A stretch of 64,000 nt of DNA from Tridacna crocea (Eukaryota; Mollusca; Bivalvia; Cardiida; Cardiidae). Made by a program: the position numbers and the translations under genes. Positions within the stretch are counted from its first letter, which is position 1. Every line of letters starts with the position of its first letter. Under the pieces are notes generated by a model. It ran no database searches and was not told where the DNA came from. It saw only the letters and a program-made list of their open reading frames with translations. The stretch is taken from the NCBI GenBank assembly GCA_943736015.1, contig OX031060.1, positions 5,283,501-5,347,500 of the forward strand, written 5' to 3'. Of the stretch, positions 31,724 to 43,473 are shown one piece after another.

Positions 31724-32676
31724 ATTGTACAACATAATATGTATATCTAAATATGTCATTTATTTAGCTTGCTTTGAACTTAATTGTTATGGCCATTGAG
31801 TGAGTTTGCTTATGAGATAAACTGTAATTTCTGCTCTTCTTTTTATTTTTTTCTTCTATAGAATCCTTATATTAAAAATATTATGGCCTGCAAAAATGTC
31901 TTTAGTCTTCAAGAACTGCAGAAATTATACAGAAGAATTTGTTGTTGGTTTATTAAATTGAAACAATGATTTTTATGCAATCACTCTTATAACCCCTTGA
32001 AAACCTCTTACAATTTTATTTGCCTTTGTGGCTTGTGTAGATCAAAGATCAGACTGCATCAATTGTGCAGTTTGATCAATGTTCTAAACTGTCCACTATA
32101 GTAAGACATTCTCAACTAAAGCCACCATGGAACTACATGTACTATCATTCAGGTGTTATTTCCTCAATGAAATATCCATGTGGTGTATTTAGGAAAGTTC
32201 TTGATCTGATTTTTTTAAATGATGCAAACCTTGTAGTGAATTGCACAACTTATTCAGTAACATTCAATTCACAGCCATATTCAGTTGTCTGACAAAACAT
32301 TTCAATGAAAAATGATAAAAATTCCAATTGGAATCACATTTACTGAATGTAAGTCCCCATGCATGCTGTTGTTTCTTGTCTAGTTTTAATTTTTTTTCAT
32401 TTGTTTGAAATACATTCTAACTATATCATTATTCATAGAATCAGGCAATTTACAATGGCCTGCAACCTGTGAAAAGGCTTATTTGGACATTTGCCTGGAC
32501 TCTGCAGGCTGATTCAAGATGACACTTTACGCAAATGTCTAAAAGCCCCTTTTCGCATGTTGAAGGCCATATACAATCCTTGACAGAATGCATCTCAAGG
32601 TCTTTTGTTGTTTAATTTTGACAGTGTTGTGTTGAGTGTTTTTTTTTCTCCTTCTTTTTTTTATTTTTTCCCTTTT
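31724..32676. other. No gene seen; unassigned repeat-like stretch
   Basis: 32450-32590 (GAAAAGGCTTATTTGGAC, GCCTGGACTCTGCAGGCTG) has the feel of a dispersed repeat but no partner in the window. The rest is AT-rich. Confidence 0.35.
32030..32085. mobile_element. TTAA-Q core fragment
   Basis: GATCAGACTGCATCAATTG and TGCAGTTTGATC; ends are gone. Confidence 0.5.
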
Positions 32677-33958
32677 TAGCTCTACCGGCTGAAAGCCAGC
32701 AGAGCTTATGTCATGGTGTGGTTTCCGTCGTCCGTCTGTCCGTCCGTCTGTCTGTCTGTCCGTCCGTCCGTCCGTCCGTTAGTCTTTTTCTTGTTTACGC
32801 GATAAAGTCTTCATTTTTGGTCAGATTTCCGTGAAACTTACACAGTTTGTTTATCTCATCAATAGCTTTAATCCTATTGATTTTGAAAAAAATCGGACAA
32901 ACAGTATGGGAAAAGTAGCCGTTTCATGTTCAAAATTTCCATTTGTTGCTTACGCGATAAAGTCTGTATTTTTGGTCAGATTTCCATGAAACTTGCAGAG
33001 TTTGTTTATCTCATCAATAGCTTCCACCCTATTGATTTTGAAAAAATTCCAACAAACAGTATGGGAAAAGTAGCCATTTCAAGTTGAAAACCTTCATTTC
33101 TTGTTTACGCGATAAAGTCTTCATTTTTGGTCAGATTTGAGTGAAACTTTCACAGTTTGTTTATCTCATCAATAGCTTTAACTCTATTGATTTTGAAAAA
33201 AGTCAGGCAAATAGTATGGGAAAAGTAGCCATTTCAAATTAAACAATTTCATTGCTTGTTTACATGATAAGGTATTTATTTTGTGATCAGATTTTTGTGA
33301 ATTCATCTCATCAATAGCTTTAACCCTATCGATTTTGAAAAAAGTCTGACAAACAGTATGGGAAAAGTAGCCATTTCAAGTTTGAAATTTCCTTTTCTTG
33401 TTTACGCAATAAAATCTGTATTTTTGGTCAGATTTCTGTGAAACTTGCAGAGTTTGTTTATCTTATCAATAGCTTCAACCCCATCAATTTTGAAAAAATT
33501 CCAATGAACAGTATGGGAAAAGTAGCCATTTCAAGTTGAAAACTTTCATTTCTTGTTTACCCGATAAAGTCTTCATTTTTGGTCAGATTTGAGTGAAACT
33601 TTCACAGTTTGTTTATCTCATCAATAGCTTTAACTCTATTGATTTTGAAAAAAGTCAGGCAAATAGTATGGGAAAAGTAGCCATTTCAAATTAAACAATT
33701 TCATTGCTTGTTTACATGATAAGGTATTTATTTTGTGATCAGATTTTTGTGAATTTTTCAGCTTGTCTATCCCATCAATAGCTTTTTAACCCTATTGATT
33801 TTGAAAAAATTCAATGAACAGTAATGCAAAAGTAGCCATTTTGAGTTGAAAATGTCAATTTTTTTGTCTTTTTGAATAATGAATTCCTAATGTATGCTTT
33901 ATTTAAAAGTCAAATCTCTGCCAGTAGAGCATATTCAGGCCCTTCAGGGCCTTCTAGT
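32677..33958 (+). mobile_element. Pearl/Helentron-like non-autonomous element with tandem repeats
   Basis: 5' end TTAGCTCTACCGGC forms a small hairpin with AGCCAGCAGAGC. A CCGT/CTGT microsatellite (about 32727-32782) follows, then seven units of about 155 bp, each opening with TTGTTTACGCGATAAAG or a variant. The 3' end has GCCAGTAGAGC (the inverse of the 5' GCTCTACCGGC) and then hairpin AGGCCCTTCAGGGCCT, TCTAGTT. Asymmetric subterminal inverted repeats plus a 3' hairpin are features of Helentron-derived elements such as oyster pearl. Units near 33098 and 33255 recur nearly unchanged at 33551 and 33706, a higher-order repeat of about 453 bp. Confidence 0.75.
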
Positions 33959-34527
33959 TTTCATGATTTTTTTATGTACACATCATTTTTTTAAAAATCC
34001 TTTACTATATTGTACCATTTGCCTCACTATATTGGACCATTTGTCTCAAGTAACAATAACAATTTAATAGCTATTGTTGATGCTACTTTTTCATTATGAT
34101 ATTTTCAAGGATAGCAGTACATTTGCTATATATTCTTAGATTTAGACACCATGGCTGGTCATCTAAAATTACAAATCGTCTTTCAGATGACTCTTTAAAC
34201 TGAGGTCCTGTGTAATTACTGATCTATACATCAAACATGTCAAAGGACCAGGTGTAAATGAGGATGGGTTTCATCCTGTATCTTGTACTATCCACAGTAA
34301 CAAAACTAGCAATCTTCAGGGGATGTGGCCCATATGGGCCAGAAGTGGTGACAATAGATAAATGCAAATTAAATCAGCCACATTCTATTCTAGAGTTAAT
34401 AATGTATATGTATATATCTAATTTGAAGACTGTTATGTCACATTTTGTCACAATATTATATGTTTTTAAGTTTTTAATTGAGTAAGAGAGAGAGAGAGAT
34501 AATGGTTATCAAATGGTCAAAGAAAAG
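33959..34527. other. No feature seen
   Basis: AT-rich; a GA microsatellite at 34486-34499. Confidence 0.4.
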
Positions 34528-34692
34528 CTGAACTCTATACTACACAAAATCAAGCTTCTAGATGATGGAAAGCAAGCATTTGAAAACATTGTGAGAAAAG
34601 GTAGAAAATGGTGGTAATCAGCATTTTCTTCTTTTCCTACAACATTTTATCTTTTTTCAAAAAAGCAAATTCAAGCATTGAAACACAATTTA
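34528..34692 (-). mobile_element. TTAA-A MITE, partial
   Basis: CTCTATACTACACAAAATC, core GGTGGTAATCAGC; runs into the next copy. Confidence 0.55.
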
Positions 34693-34918
34693 ACCCATTA
34701 CCACACAATCCCTACTTTTGACGCCCCTGAGAAAGAAGCCTTTTGAAAACACTATGGGAAAAGGAGAAAATGCTGGTAACCAGCATTTTCTCCTTTTCCC
34801 ATAGTGTTTTCTACCCTTCCCAGAACAAATTTCTATTTTTTAGTCACATTTATTTTGTCGTCTGCAATTGCTTTCAATTTGGACCAGTCTAAATATTTCT
34901 TGTGTGGTAATGGGTTAA
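34690..34918 (-). mobile_element. TTAA-A MITE, full length, perfect core with matched change
   Basis: Arms GAAAACACTATGGG and CCCATAGTGTTTTC: two differences from the common core, both mirrored. Both TTAA ends intact. A solo right end (34919-34983) follows and shares the TTAA region. Confidence 0.88.
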
Positions 34919-34983
34919 TATGTTGCCTGCTGATGCTTTCAATATGAACCAGTCTAAAATTTTGTCATCTGGTAAAGAGTTAA

Positions 34984-35411
34984 CTGATTTCATGTAGCTA
35001 TGTGAGATAACTTCTAAGTTTTGCAGCAAACTGCTTCTGAAAGTAATATGGCAGAATAAGGTATACTTTCTGTGTGCAAAATTGGCTTTTGCTACGATGT
35101 TTCACATGAAATATGACAAGTACGGGTAATATTTCATGTGAGTTTTCATCGTTTGATGAGGATATCTTGCTTGTAGATTGCTGTGAGGTTGTATTACTAA
35201 TAGGCTAATTTTCATCTTGTTTCTTTTTTCATACTTTGCCAATACAAAATGATCATTTTCATGTCTAGTATAGTTTTTTTTTTTTCTCTTTAACGACCGT
35301 CAATCAGTATCTACCCATACACATGCAACTGTACATACTTTGTAAACTGATTACATACATATACATGTATTTTAACAAAGTTAATTGAAGTAATCAATGA
35401 GTAGCAACCTC
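34984..35411. other. No feature seen
   Basis: Short inverted pair TTTCACATGAAATAT / ATATTTCATGTGA near 35100-35140; nothing else. Confidence 0.35.
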
Positions 35412-35640
35412 TTAACCCTTTACCAAACAATCCCTGGTTTTTACAACCTTAATATAGAAGCCTTTTGAAAACATTGTGGAAAAAGGAGAAAATGCTGGTA
35501 ACCAGCATTTTCTCCTTTTTCCAAAACGTTTTCTACCCTGCTGGAAACAAATTTCAGTTTTTGAGTTAACGTTTATGTTGTTGTCTGCAAGTGCTTTCAA
35601 TTTCGACGAGGCTATAATTTTGTGATAGGTAAAGAGTTAA
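35412..35640 (-). mobile_element. TTAA-A MITE, full length
   Basis: Core ATTGTGGAAAAAGG / CCTTTTTCCAAAACG; ends TTAACCCTTTACC and AGGTAAAGAGTTAA. Confidence 0.8.
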
Positions 35641-35825
35641 CAAAAAAGGGTATGATGAGGTTAAAATATGAGGTTAAAATGGATTTTGATTACTTACAAC
35701 ATGGGGTTTTGGTTGCTTGCATATAACTTGTATTCTACAGATAAATGCTAGATATTGTCCTTTTGAAGTTTGATATAATAGGTTATGAAAATAATGCACA
35801 GTTTTGAGATTTTATATTTTATGTT

Positions 35826-36130
35826 TGGCAATAAGGATAATGTGCTCTTTGACATGTGTGGTTATAAGGATAATGTGCGCTATATGTGTTGTGATGAGAA
35901 TTATGTACACTATGATATGTGTGGTTTATATGGATAAGGTGGACTACAGATTGTGTTGTGATAGACACATGCACTATCACTTGTGAAATGATAAGAATAA
36001 GATAAGAATGGTTTTTTGTTTGTTTGGTAATAAAGAAAAATGTGCACAATGATTTTTGTGGTAGTAAAAACAAGGTGTACAAGAAAAAAAATGTTCAGCA
36101 TAGTTTGTGTGAAATGAGAAGAATGTGCAC
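35826..36130 (+). repeat. Decayed tandem repeat, period near 30-35 bp
   Basis: Variants of GATAATGTGC followed by ATGTGTGGTTATA recur about ten times, decaying to the right. The reading frames across it are not conserved-looking. Confidence 0.55.
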
Positions 36131-36359
36131 TTTTGGTTTGTTTGTTGGTATGAAATATTTTGGGCTTTGATTCCATGTACTTTTAGTTTGGATCAATGAC
36201 CATTATTATTTTGAATTTAATTAAATATAATAATGTCCAAAGTATTTATTACTCAAGATGAAGGCTGAGTTTGTAAAAACATTCCGATAAATGGAGAAAC
36301 TGTGAAAATGAGCAATTTCCCATGTTTTCAAAAGCCTTTTTCCTCATGATTGTTAATCT

Positions 36360-36594
36360 TTCCAAAATGACAAATAAAAAATTCTTCCAATTCAAACAAT
36401 TGGAGATGGGAAATTCCAGAAATTGACACGAGGTAAAATTCTCTGATAGGATAGAAATTTTCTGTCAGGATAGAAAACGTTATGGTAAAAGGAGAAAATG
36501 CTGGTTACCAGCATTTTCTCCTTTTCCCATAATGTTTTCAAAAGCTTTTTCCCACATGGCTGTTAAAACCAAGGTTTGTTGGGGAAGGGGTTAA
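36360..36594 (+). mobile_element. TTAA-A MITE, left half decayed
   Basis: CCAAAATGACAAAT at left; core GAAAACGTTATGG / CCCATAATGTTTTC; right end GGGGAAGGGGTTAA. Confidence 0.65.
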
Positions 36595-37169
36595 ACATGG
36601 GATGGATTTGTGAAAGGTCAAAGGTACTTGATAACAGCCTTAGCACACATAATAACTATGTTTCATCTTTGAGAAATGAGATATAGATATTTGTGCTTTA
36701 TGGTTATATGTGATTCTTGACTTTTTTTATAAAGTCTGCTACATATAGCCTACCAGTATTTATTTAAGTGATGCTGGTGCATTTTTTTGTAAATATTTTG
36801 TAAAATTTTATTGTTTTGATTTATACAGCAAGCGCTAACTAGTACATATACCAGTATATAAGAAAAATATTGATATACAGATAATACTGTCTTAATCTTT
36901 GCAACCACATTCATTTGTATATTTAGTGAAAATAACATAATTGAAATTTCATTCTATCAATGGAAAAAAAGAAACCTATGAAATCAGAGGTCAGTTAATT
37001 ATATGTAAGTAAATTACTTATTTATTTTGGAAGGATTAGTTTTTTGTATTCAGAGAATGTAGCCGGAAAAAGAAAAAAGTAGTATGTTTGTATTAGTACA
37101 TATACCATTCTTCTGTATTTTTCAAAACATTTTGAAATAGAGCTTTATAAGATCTCTTTTGAACTATGG
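36595..37169. other. No feature seen
   Basis: AT-rich, no repeats or exons recognised. Confidence 0.4.
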
Positions 37170-37392
37170 TTAACGCCTTACCACACAATCCAGAGTTTTA
37201 AGGACCCTAAAGGAAAAGGCTCTTGGAAACATTGGGGGAAAAAGGGGGAAACGTTGAGAATCACTATTTTCTTGTTCCCCAATTCTACCCTTCCAAGAAA
37301 GAGAAACCAAATTTCTTAATTCTAATTCATACTTGTTTTGTCATCTGCAAATTTTTTCAACTTGAACAAGCATTTGCAGAGGACAATATAAC
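37170..37392 (-). mobile_element. TTAA-A MITE without a proper hairpin
   Basis: TTAACGCCTTACCACACAATC; core decayed to ATTGGGGGAAAAAGGGG; right end replaced by the AGAGCTC MITE at 37393. Confidence 0.6.
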
Positions 37393-37577
37393 AGAGCTCC
37401 CGATATGAGGGAGTAGTGGTATTGTAGATCCATTATTTCTCTCCAAAGCCCTATGTTGTTGGTACTCATTGGAACGGTCTCGGTGAGACCATTCTAATGA
37501 TTACCCACAACACAGGGTTTAGTGCAGAAAGATTAGCACTTTCAATTTTGAAATCAAAATCTCTGTCAGGAGCTCTG
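37393..37577. mobile_element. Fold-back MITE with AGAGCTC ends, copy 3
   Basis: Starts AGAGCTCCCGATATGAGGGAG, ends GTCAGGAGCTCT. The central arms have changed in matched fashion to GGAACGGTCTC / GAGACCATTC. Confidence 0.7.
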
Positions 37578-37801
37578 AATATAAATATGGTTGAAATGAT
37601 GACTAATGTCTTTGATAGGGTAGAACATACTCCATTCCGCAAAATGTTTTCAAAAAGTCCACTTCCTTGTGGGTTGTTAAAACTCAGTACTTTGTGGTAA
37701 ACGACTGTAGTAAACAGGATATTGTTCCATTGAATAGTAACTCTTTACCATAGGATAGAACTTCAAACTTGTACATAGTGAAGACTTGTTTTGTAGACCC
37801 A

Positions 37802-38023
37802 ATAACCCTTTACCACGTGACAAGATTTTAAACCTGTACAAATTGAAAGCTGGTGACAGTTCCAATGTGGCTCATATAAAAAGATTATTCTTTGATAGGG
37901 TTGAAAACATTATGGGAAAAGGAGAAAATGTAGTAACCAGCATTTTCTCCTTTTCCCACAATGTTTTCAAAAGCCTTCTCTTTCAGGAGCGTTAAAAGTC
38001 AGGATTGAGTGGTAAAGGGTTAA
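37802..38023 (+). mobile_element. TTAA-A MITE
   Basis: Core lacks one base near the loop (AATGTAGTAACCAGC); right end GAGTGGTAAAGGGTTAA. Confidence 0.75.
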
Positions 38024-38329
38024 ATATGGTCAATAATTATGATGAGACTTGTCTCTCATTTGTAGAAAACATCATGAGAAAATGAGCTAGCTATCAGCAT
38101 TTTCTCCTTTTCCCACAATGTTTTCCAAAAGGTGTTTTCCCTAGAATTGTTTCACAGAGTATTGTTCGATAAAGGGTTATGAAACAAGTTTCTTTAGTTT
38201 CTTTTTGTAGTGATTATCTGTGGTGCCATTGTTGTTTTTTTCCCTTTTTAACATCGATTTTGTAACTTTATTTTTTCTGCTTTTGTACAGAGTTTAACCT
38301 ATATTTCAACTTTGTAAACTTATATGTCT

Positions 38330-38558
38330 TTAACTCTTTACCACACCACAAAATTTTAGACTAGTTCAAATGGAAAACATTCGCAGACGACAAAATAAAG
38401 GTGACTGAAAAATTGAAATTTGTTCTGGGAAGGGTCGAAAACACTGTGGGAAAAGGAGAAAATGCTGGTTACCAGCATTTTCTCCTTTTCCCACAGTGTT
38501 TTCAAAAGTCTTATTTCTCCGGGGCGTCAAAAGTAGGGATTCTTTTGTAATGGGTTAA
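38330..38558 (+). mobile_element. TTAA-A MITE, full length, perfect ACTGTGGG core
   Basis: Arms AAACACTGTGGG / CCCACAGTGTTT fully paired. Right TTAA shared with TTAA-Q. Confidence 0.88.
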
Positions 38559-38778
38559 CCCTTATCCTGTAGAATAAGTTAAATGAAACTTTCTAGCCAA
38601 TGGTAAAAATGAAACAACATAATTATTGTTCTTCAGAGTTATTTTTATGTGATAAATATCTACTCATCAGACTGTGTAGATCAAGGATCAGACTGCACAG
38701 AATATGCAGTCTGATCCTGGATCTTTATCTTTGCCATCTGTAAAAGGTCTGTAGGTCTTACATAGCAGCCTAAAGGTA
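38555..38778 (-). mobile_element. TTAA-Q fold-back MITE, second full copy
   Basis: Reverse orientation to 26990: starts TTAACCCTTATCCTG, centre AGACTGCACAGAATATGCAGTCT, ends AGCAGCCTAAAGG. It lies directly between two TTAA-A copies and shares its left TTAA with the first. Confidence 0.75.
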
Positions 38779-39006
38779 AACTCTTTACCATACGACAAAA
38801 TTGTCTGCTAGTCCAACTTGAAAGGAGTTGCAGACAACAAAGGAAATGTGATAGAAAAAATTGAAATTTGTTTTGGGAAAGGTAGAAAACATTGTGGGAA
38901 AAGGAGAAAATACTGGTTACCAGCATTTTCTTCTTTTCCTACAATGTTTTCAAAAGACTTCTTTCACAGTGTCGTTAAAAGTCGGGATTGTGTGGTAAAG
39001 AATTAA
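38778..39006 (+). mobile_element. TTAA-A MITE
   Basis: CTCTTTACCATACGACAAAAT; core ATACTGGTTACCAGC; right end GTGGTAAAGAATTAA. Confidence 0.75.
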
Positions 39007-39239
39007 TATCTTTGCCACATAACAATATTGTATACCTATCCAACATTTTCAAAGGATATGTTCAACCATGTCTCAAATGATGGGATTTGGTGCTGACAGT
39101 GCAGAAACATTATGGTGAAAGGAACATTATGGTAAAATACTGTGTACCAATACTGTCTTCTGTTCCCTTTATGCATACAAAAGCCACTTTATGGGGATGG
39201 TTTGGTAATGGGCAAATAAAAATTGAATTTTAGGCATAT

Positions 39240-39458
39240 TTGATCTTAGACCAAAAAGTCCCGAGTTGTAATAAACCCTAAAGAAGAAGGCTTTTGAAAA
39301 CAATGTGGGAAAAGGATAAAATGCTGGTAACCATTTTCCCATAATGTTTTCCAACCATTCAGAAACAAATTTCATCATTTTAGGTACTTTCTGATTCCTT
39401 GAAGGCAAATGCTTTCAATTTGGAAGAGTCCAAAAATTTGTTTTGTGGTAAAGGGTTA
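39240..39458 (-). mobile_element. TTAA-A MITE with half of the hairpin deleted
   Basis: GCTGGTAACCATTTTCCCATAATG: right core arm shortened. Right TTAA at 39455. Confidence 0.65.
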
Positions 39459-39662
39459 AAGGTCTCAAAACATCATTTTTATCAAAAGGTTGGTATTCAT
39501 CCAGTTACATTATTCTTAATTTTCATGTTGGCTAACCCTTTACTGTACAGTTCCAAGTTTATGAGACAGATGCAGAATGATAGGAACAGTGTTGCTATAA
39601 GAGAAAAAACAGAATATGCCAGTGCCGCATTTTCTCCACACAGACAACAGATTTAGATATGC

Positions 39663-39890
39663 CTGAACTCTTTACCACACAATCTTGACTTTTAATGACC
39701 CTGAGAAAGAAGCCTTTTAAAACAATGTGGGAAAAGGAGAAAAAAATGCTGATAACCAGCATTTTCTCCCTTTCCCCCAATGTTTTCTATCCTTCAAACA
39801 ACAAATTTCAAATTTTTTAACCACATTTATTTTGTTTTCTGCAAATGCTTTCAATTTGGACCAGTCGAAAATTTTGTCGTTTGGTAAAGA
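39663..39890 (-). mobile_element. TTAA-A MITE, followed directly by another
   Basis: CTCTTTACCACACAATCTTG to TTTGGTAAAGATT; the next copy starts TTTACCAAACAAC with no spacer. Confidence 0.7.
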
Positions 39891-40110
39891 TTTACCAAAC
39901 AACAAAATTTTAGGATTGTCCTAAGAAAGCATTTGCAGGCGACAGAATAAAAGTTACTGAATATTTGAAAATTGTTTTGTTAAGGGTAGAAAACATGGTG
40001 GGAAAAGGAGAAAATGCTGGTTACCAGCATTTTCTCCTTTTCCCACCATGTTTTCTAAAGGCTTCTTTCTCGGGTTTGTCAAAAGTAGGGATTGTGTGGT
40101 AATGGGTTAA
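39888..40110 (+). mobile_element. TTAA-A MITE, perfect core with matched change
   Basis: Arms AAACATGGTGGG / CCCACCATGTTT; the T to G change is mirrored by A to C. Right end GTGTGGTAATGGGTTAA. Confidence 0.85.
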
Positions 40111-40414
40111 TTAAATGGTTTGATTTGTCTTTAGACGCATACAAAATATTGTGATTCAATGGAGAGAAAGTTGATTATTATCATTTTGTCCTTGTCTCAC
40201 CATGTTTTTGAAAAGGATTTTACTGTAGGGTTATCAAAATTTGGGAATGTATAGTAAAGTGTTTTTGTTATTATCATTTTTGTTTACATTTTTGTTCATA
40301 GTCCTTCATGGCTTAGATATCTTTTGCTTTATGTGGTGACAGTGCTGTTAAGACAAAGTTTAACATAAACACTTTTGTTTAAGATGCTAATAATATCAAT
40401 TCTTTTTACAAATG

Positions 40415-40655
40415 TACCTCTCTACCAAACAACTGAATTTTTATACTTGTCCACAATGCTTGCCCATATTGAAAGCATTTGCAGAAAATGAAGTTAAGAT
40501 TAGTGTAATAGTGGATTTTATTTTATTTTTTTTTAAAGAGTAGGAAACACCCTGGGAAACGCTGGTTACCAGCATATTTTCCCTCCAATTTTTTTTTCAA
40601 AAACTTTCTCTCTTAGGTACATTACAACATGAGTTTGTTTGATAAGCGGCTAAAG
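40415..40655 (+). mobile_element. TTAA-A MITE, decayed
   Basis: CTCTCTACCAAACAACTG; core CGCTGGTTACCAGC only; right end GTTTGATAAGCGG. Confidence 0.5.
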
Positions 40656-40720
40656 AGATTATTCTATTGATGCTTAGTCTGTACTTACCTCATTTATTAT
40701 CTCCTTATCATATTGATTAA

Positions 40721-40950
40721 TTAACTCTTTACCAAACAAAAAAATTTTGAACTACCGTAGTCCAAATTGAAAGCATCTTCAAACAACAAAATGTGTATCA
40801 AAATTTGAAATTTGATTTGGGAAGGGTAGAAAACATTATGGGAAAAGGAGAAAATGCTGGTTACCAGCATGTTGTCCTTTTCCCACAATGTTTTCAAAGG
40901 CTTTCTTTCTCAGGGTCATTAAAAGTTGGGATTGTGTGGTAAAGAGTTAA
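40721..40950 (+). mobile_element. TTAA-A MITE, full length
   Basis: TTAACTCTTTACCAAAC to GTGTGGTAAAGAGTTAA; core right arm GTTGTCC in place of TTTCTCC. Confidence 0.8.
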
Positions 40951-41300
40951 TGAGTCATTTAGTTGATTACTCAAGGAATATTGTTCATAAAAATATTTAA
41001 TCAATCAATATTATTTTCCAGCATATTTACACATATATAGGTAGTTGCACTTACCTTTTACCTTCTATAACAACAAATAATAGACTAGACAGCACTTTTG
41101 CTGGGGATTATCATAAAATTAACCGGGCTTAGTTTAGACTTATTAATTTTGTATGAATCATAATTTTTTGTAAATACTGAAAATGCCTGTATAATATTCT
41201 TCTTCTCAAGTGTAATGGCTCAAACAAATGCATTATTTGGTAACTTTGTCCATTTAAATTGCACAGAAAGATGACAGTATGGTGACTAGTATTTTCTCCT
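40951..41300. other. No gene seen
   Basis: AT-rich; the right end may hold a decayed MITE core into which the TATACGCCC remnant inserted. Confidence 0.35.
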
Positions 41301-41341
41301 TTTTATACGCCCGTCAAAGACGGGACGTATTATGGGATAAA
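41301..41341 (+). mobile_element. Short remnant of a TATACGCCC-type element
   Basis: ATACGCCCGTCAAAGACGGG followed by ACGTATTATGGGATA. The left neighbour, TAGTATTTTCTCCTTTTT, looks like a decayed MITE core, the same insertion site as at 24.68 kb. Confidence 0.5.
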
Positions 41342-41354
41342 AAAAGAAAGAAAG

Positions 41355-41592
41355 AAAGGGTTAAACACTTTACAACAAAACAAAAATATACTCTTGTCTA
41401 AACTGAAAGCATTTCTAGACAACAATATAAATGTAGCTGATATGAAGTAACTTGTCATTGATAGGGCAGAGAACACTGTGGGAAAAGGGAAAAAAATGCT
41501 GGTTGCAATCATTTTTTTTCTTTTCTCCAATGTTTACAAAAGGCATTTTCCCCGGGTTGATAAAACTTGTGTATGTGTGGTAATGTATTTAA
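41355..41592 (+). mobile_element. TTAA-A MITE, decayed
   Basis: GGGTTAAACACTTTACAAC; core GCTGGTTGCAATC; right end GTGTGGTAATGTATTTAA. Confidence 0.6.
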
Positions 41593-41819
41593 ATGTCCCC
41601 ACATATCACAGCCTCTTGTAGTCAAATCTTGCGACAGAATTTTGTACATTTCGAGACCATCTACATATTTAGAACTGTTTTCACTGTCCTAATTTATTGA
41701 GCACCAGGTATCTACTCATAAAACTTGAAACCTTTTAATAACTGACAAAGAATCCACTGAAAATTTGAAAGACTTTTGTCTTACAAGGCTTCACCACATA
41801 TGCAGATAGTATGGAATGT

Positions 41820-42045
41820 TTAACTCATTAGCAAGTGACAGAATTTCAGACCAGTTCAAATTGAAAGCATTTGCAGACAACAAAATAAAGGTGACTTAAA
41901 AATTGAAACTTGACTTTAGAAGAGAATAAAACATTGTGGGAAAAGGAGAAAATGCTGCTTACCAGCATTTTCTCCTTTCCCACAATGTTATCAGAAGGCT
42001 TCCCTCTGGGTCATGAAAACCAGGGATTGTTTGGTAAAGGGTTAG
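41820..42045 (+). mobile_element. TTAA-A MITE
   Basis: TTAACTCATTAGCAAGTGAC; core GCTGCTTACCAGC; right end TTTGGTAAAGGGTTAG. Confidence 0.75.
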
Positions 42046-42403
42046 AAGACCAATCTTGTTATTTAACCTGCATTTATTTTGTCATCTGCAAGTGCTTTGA
42101 TTTTTGACTACCGGTAGTCTAAATAGTGTTGGTCTACTAGAAGGTTTAAAGATATAGTGATCTTGATATTGTTAATTTCAAGACCCAGGAAGCAAGTCAG
42201 GACGTCCTTTGTGTCTGCTTGGTATATGGTTTGCTCTTAAAGTAGCCATATACACAAGATAGACAGTTTTTTTCTTTTAAATGATATATATATATATATT
42301 TTTTTAATGTTTTTAAGCTGCTATAAGGTAAACCTAGCCATTCTAAAGAGGAATGTGCAATGAACCACATTTTATCAGTATTAACTACACAGACAGCTAA
42401 ACA

Positions 42404-42475
42404 AAAACATTGTGGGAAAAGGAGAAAATGCTGGTAACCAGCATTTTCTCCTTTTCCCATAATGTTTTCAACAGA
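42404..42475 (-). mobile_element. Solitary TTAA-A hairpin core
   Basis: AAACATTGTGGGAAAAGG...GCTGGTAACCAGC...CCCATAATGTTTTC with one mismatch, but neither the usual arms nor TTAA ends are next to it. Confidence 0.75.
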
Positions 42476-42884
42476 AATGTGCAATTGATGTAATACAATG
42501 TAGATCGGGTATATTTTTGACTCTTGTGCTAGCTCTTTTATTCAAGATGAAGGTGCTTCTGTGATAAATTTAAAACTTGTCGATACAATTGCCTTTATAG
42601 GACATATGATATTTTCTTGAAAACCACGTGAGCTACATATAGTTGAAAAACTATGTCTGCAAGGACCCATCTTGCCCGAATCACTATTTTTTCCAAATAT
42701 GACAATGATTTGTCAATGCTAGGCTTTGCTGGACTTTCTCTAAGCTATGTAGAATTTTGCAAAAAACTGTATACAAGAATAAGAGTATACAAAAGGGAGG
42801 ACAGTAGAAAGCAACAAATATATGTACGGCTAATCAAAGTTCATTAAACTCATTACCAATCGATCAACCAAACAATGGTCACAA
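42476..42884. other. No feature seen
   Basis: One 64-codon ORF (42653-42847) without recognisable similarity or splice context; not called. Confidence 0.35.
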
Positions 42885-43024
42885 GTACATGTATTTACTC
42901 CTTTTCCCGCAATGTTTTCTACCATTTTAAAGATTGAAATCATCACATAGGCCACGTTTAATTTGTCGTCTTCAAATGCCTTCAATTTGAACAAATGTAA
43001 AAATTTGTTGCTTGGTAAAGAATT
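42885..43024 (-). mobile_element. TTAA-A MITE, right half
   Basis: CTCCTTTTCCCGCAATGTTTTC onward to TTGGTAAAGAATTAA; left half missing. Confidence 0.6.
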
Positions 43025-43269
43025 AATTCATTTTCAAAAACAAAATTTGAGAATGGCCAAAATTAAAGGCAGCTGCAGATGACAAAATGAGATTGCTCAA
43101 AAGATGGAATTTGTCTTCGAATAGGAAAAAGTGGAATAAAGAGAAAATGCAGGCAATCAGATTTTTTATATTGGGTGTACAAAAGGTACCCATTGTAAAG
43201 TTTTCCAAACGATGCAGGTATGAAGTAGACCGATGGCATGTTGGGTCCGTTTCTCACCAGATGTCATGG

Positions 43270-43415
43270 TTAACCCTTTCCCAAACGACAAATTTTAGAC
43301 TCTTCCAAACTCAAAGAGTTTGCTGACGACAATTTCAAATTTGATAAAAATGGCAGAAAGTTCTCCAAATGGGTAGAAAACACTGTGGGAAAAGGAGAAA
43401 TTGCTCGTTATTCTT
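43270..43415 (+). mobile_element. TTAA-C MITE cut by a minisatellite region
   Basis: TTAACCCTTTCCCAAACGAC to GAGAAATTGCTCGTTA, then the family sequence stops. Confidence 0.7.
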
Positions 43416-43473
43416 AACATAAAAGGGATTTAGTTGAACAATGTATCCAGGGCAAGTTGCACTTGATGGACAT

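Noticed and set aside
32727-32782. CCGT/CTGT repeat as an independent microsatellite locus
   Set aside because: It is a standard internal part of the pearl-like element and is also seen in short form at 24.72 kb.
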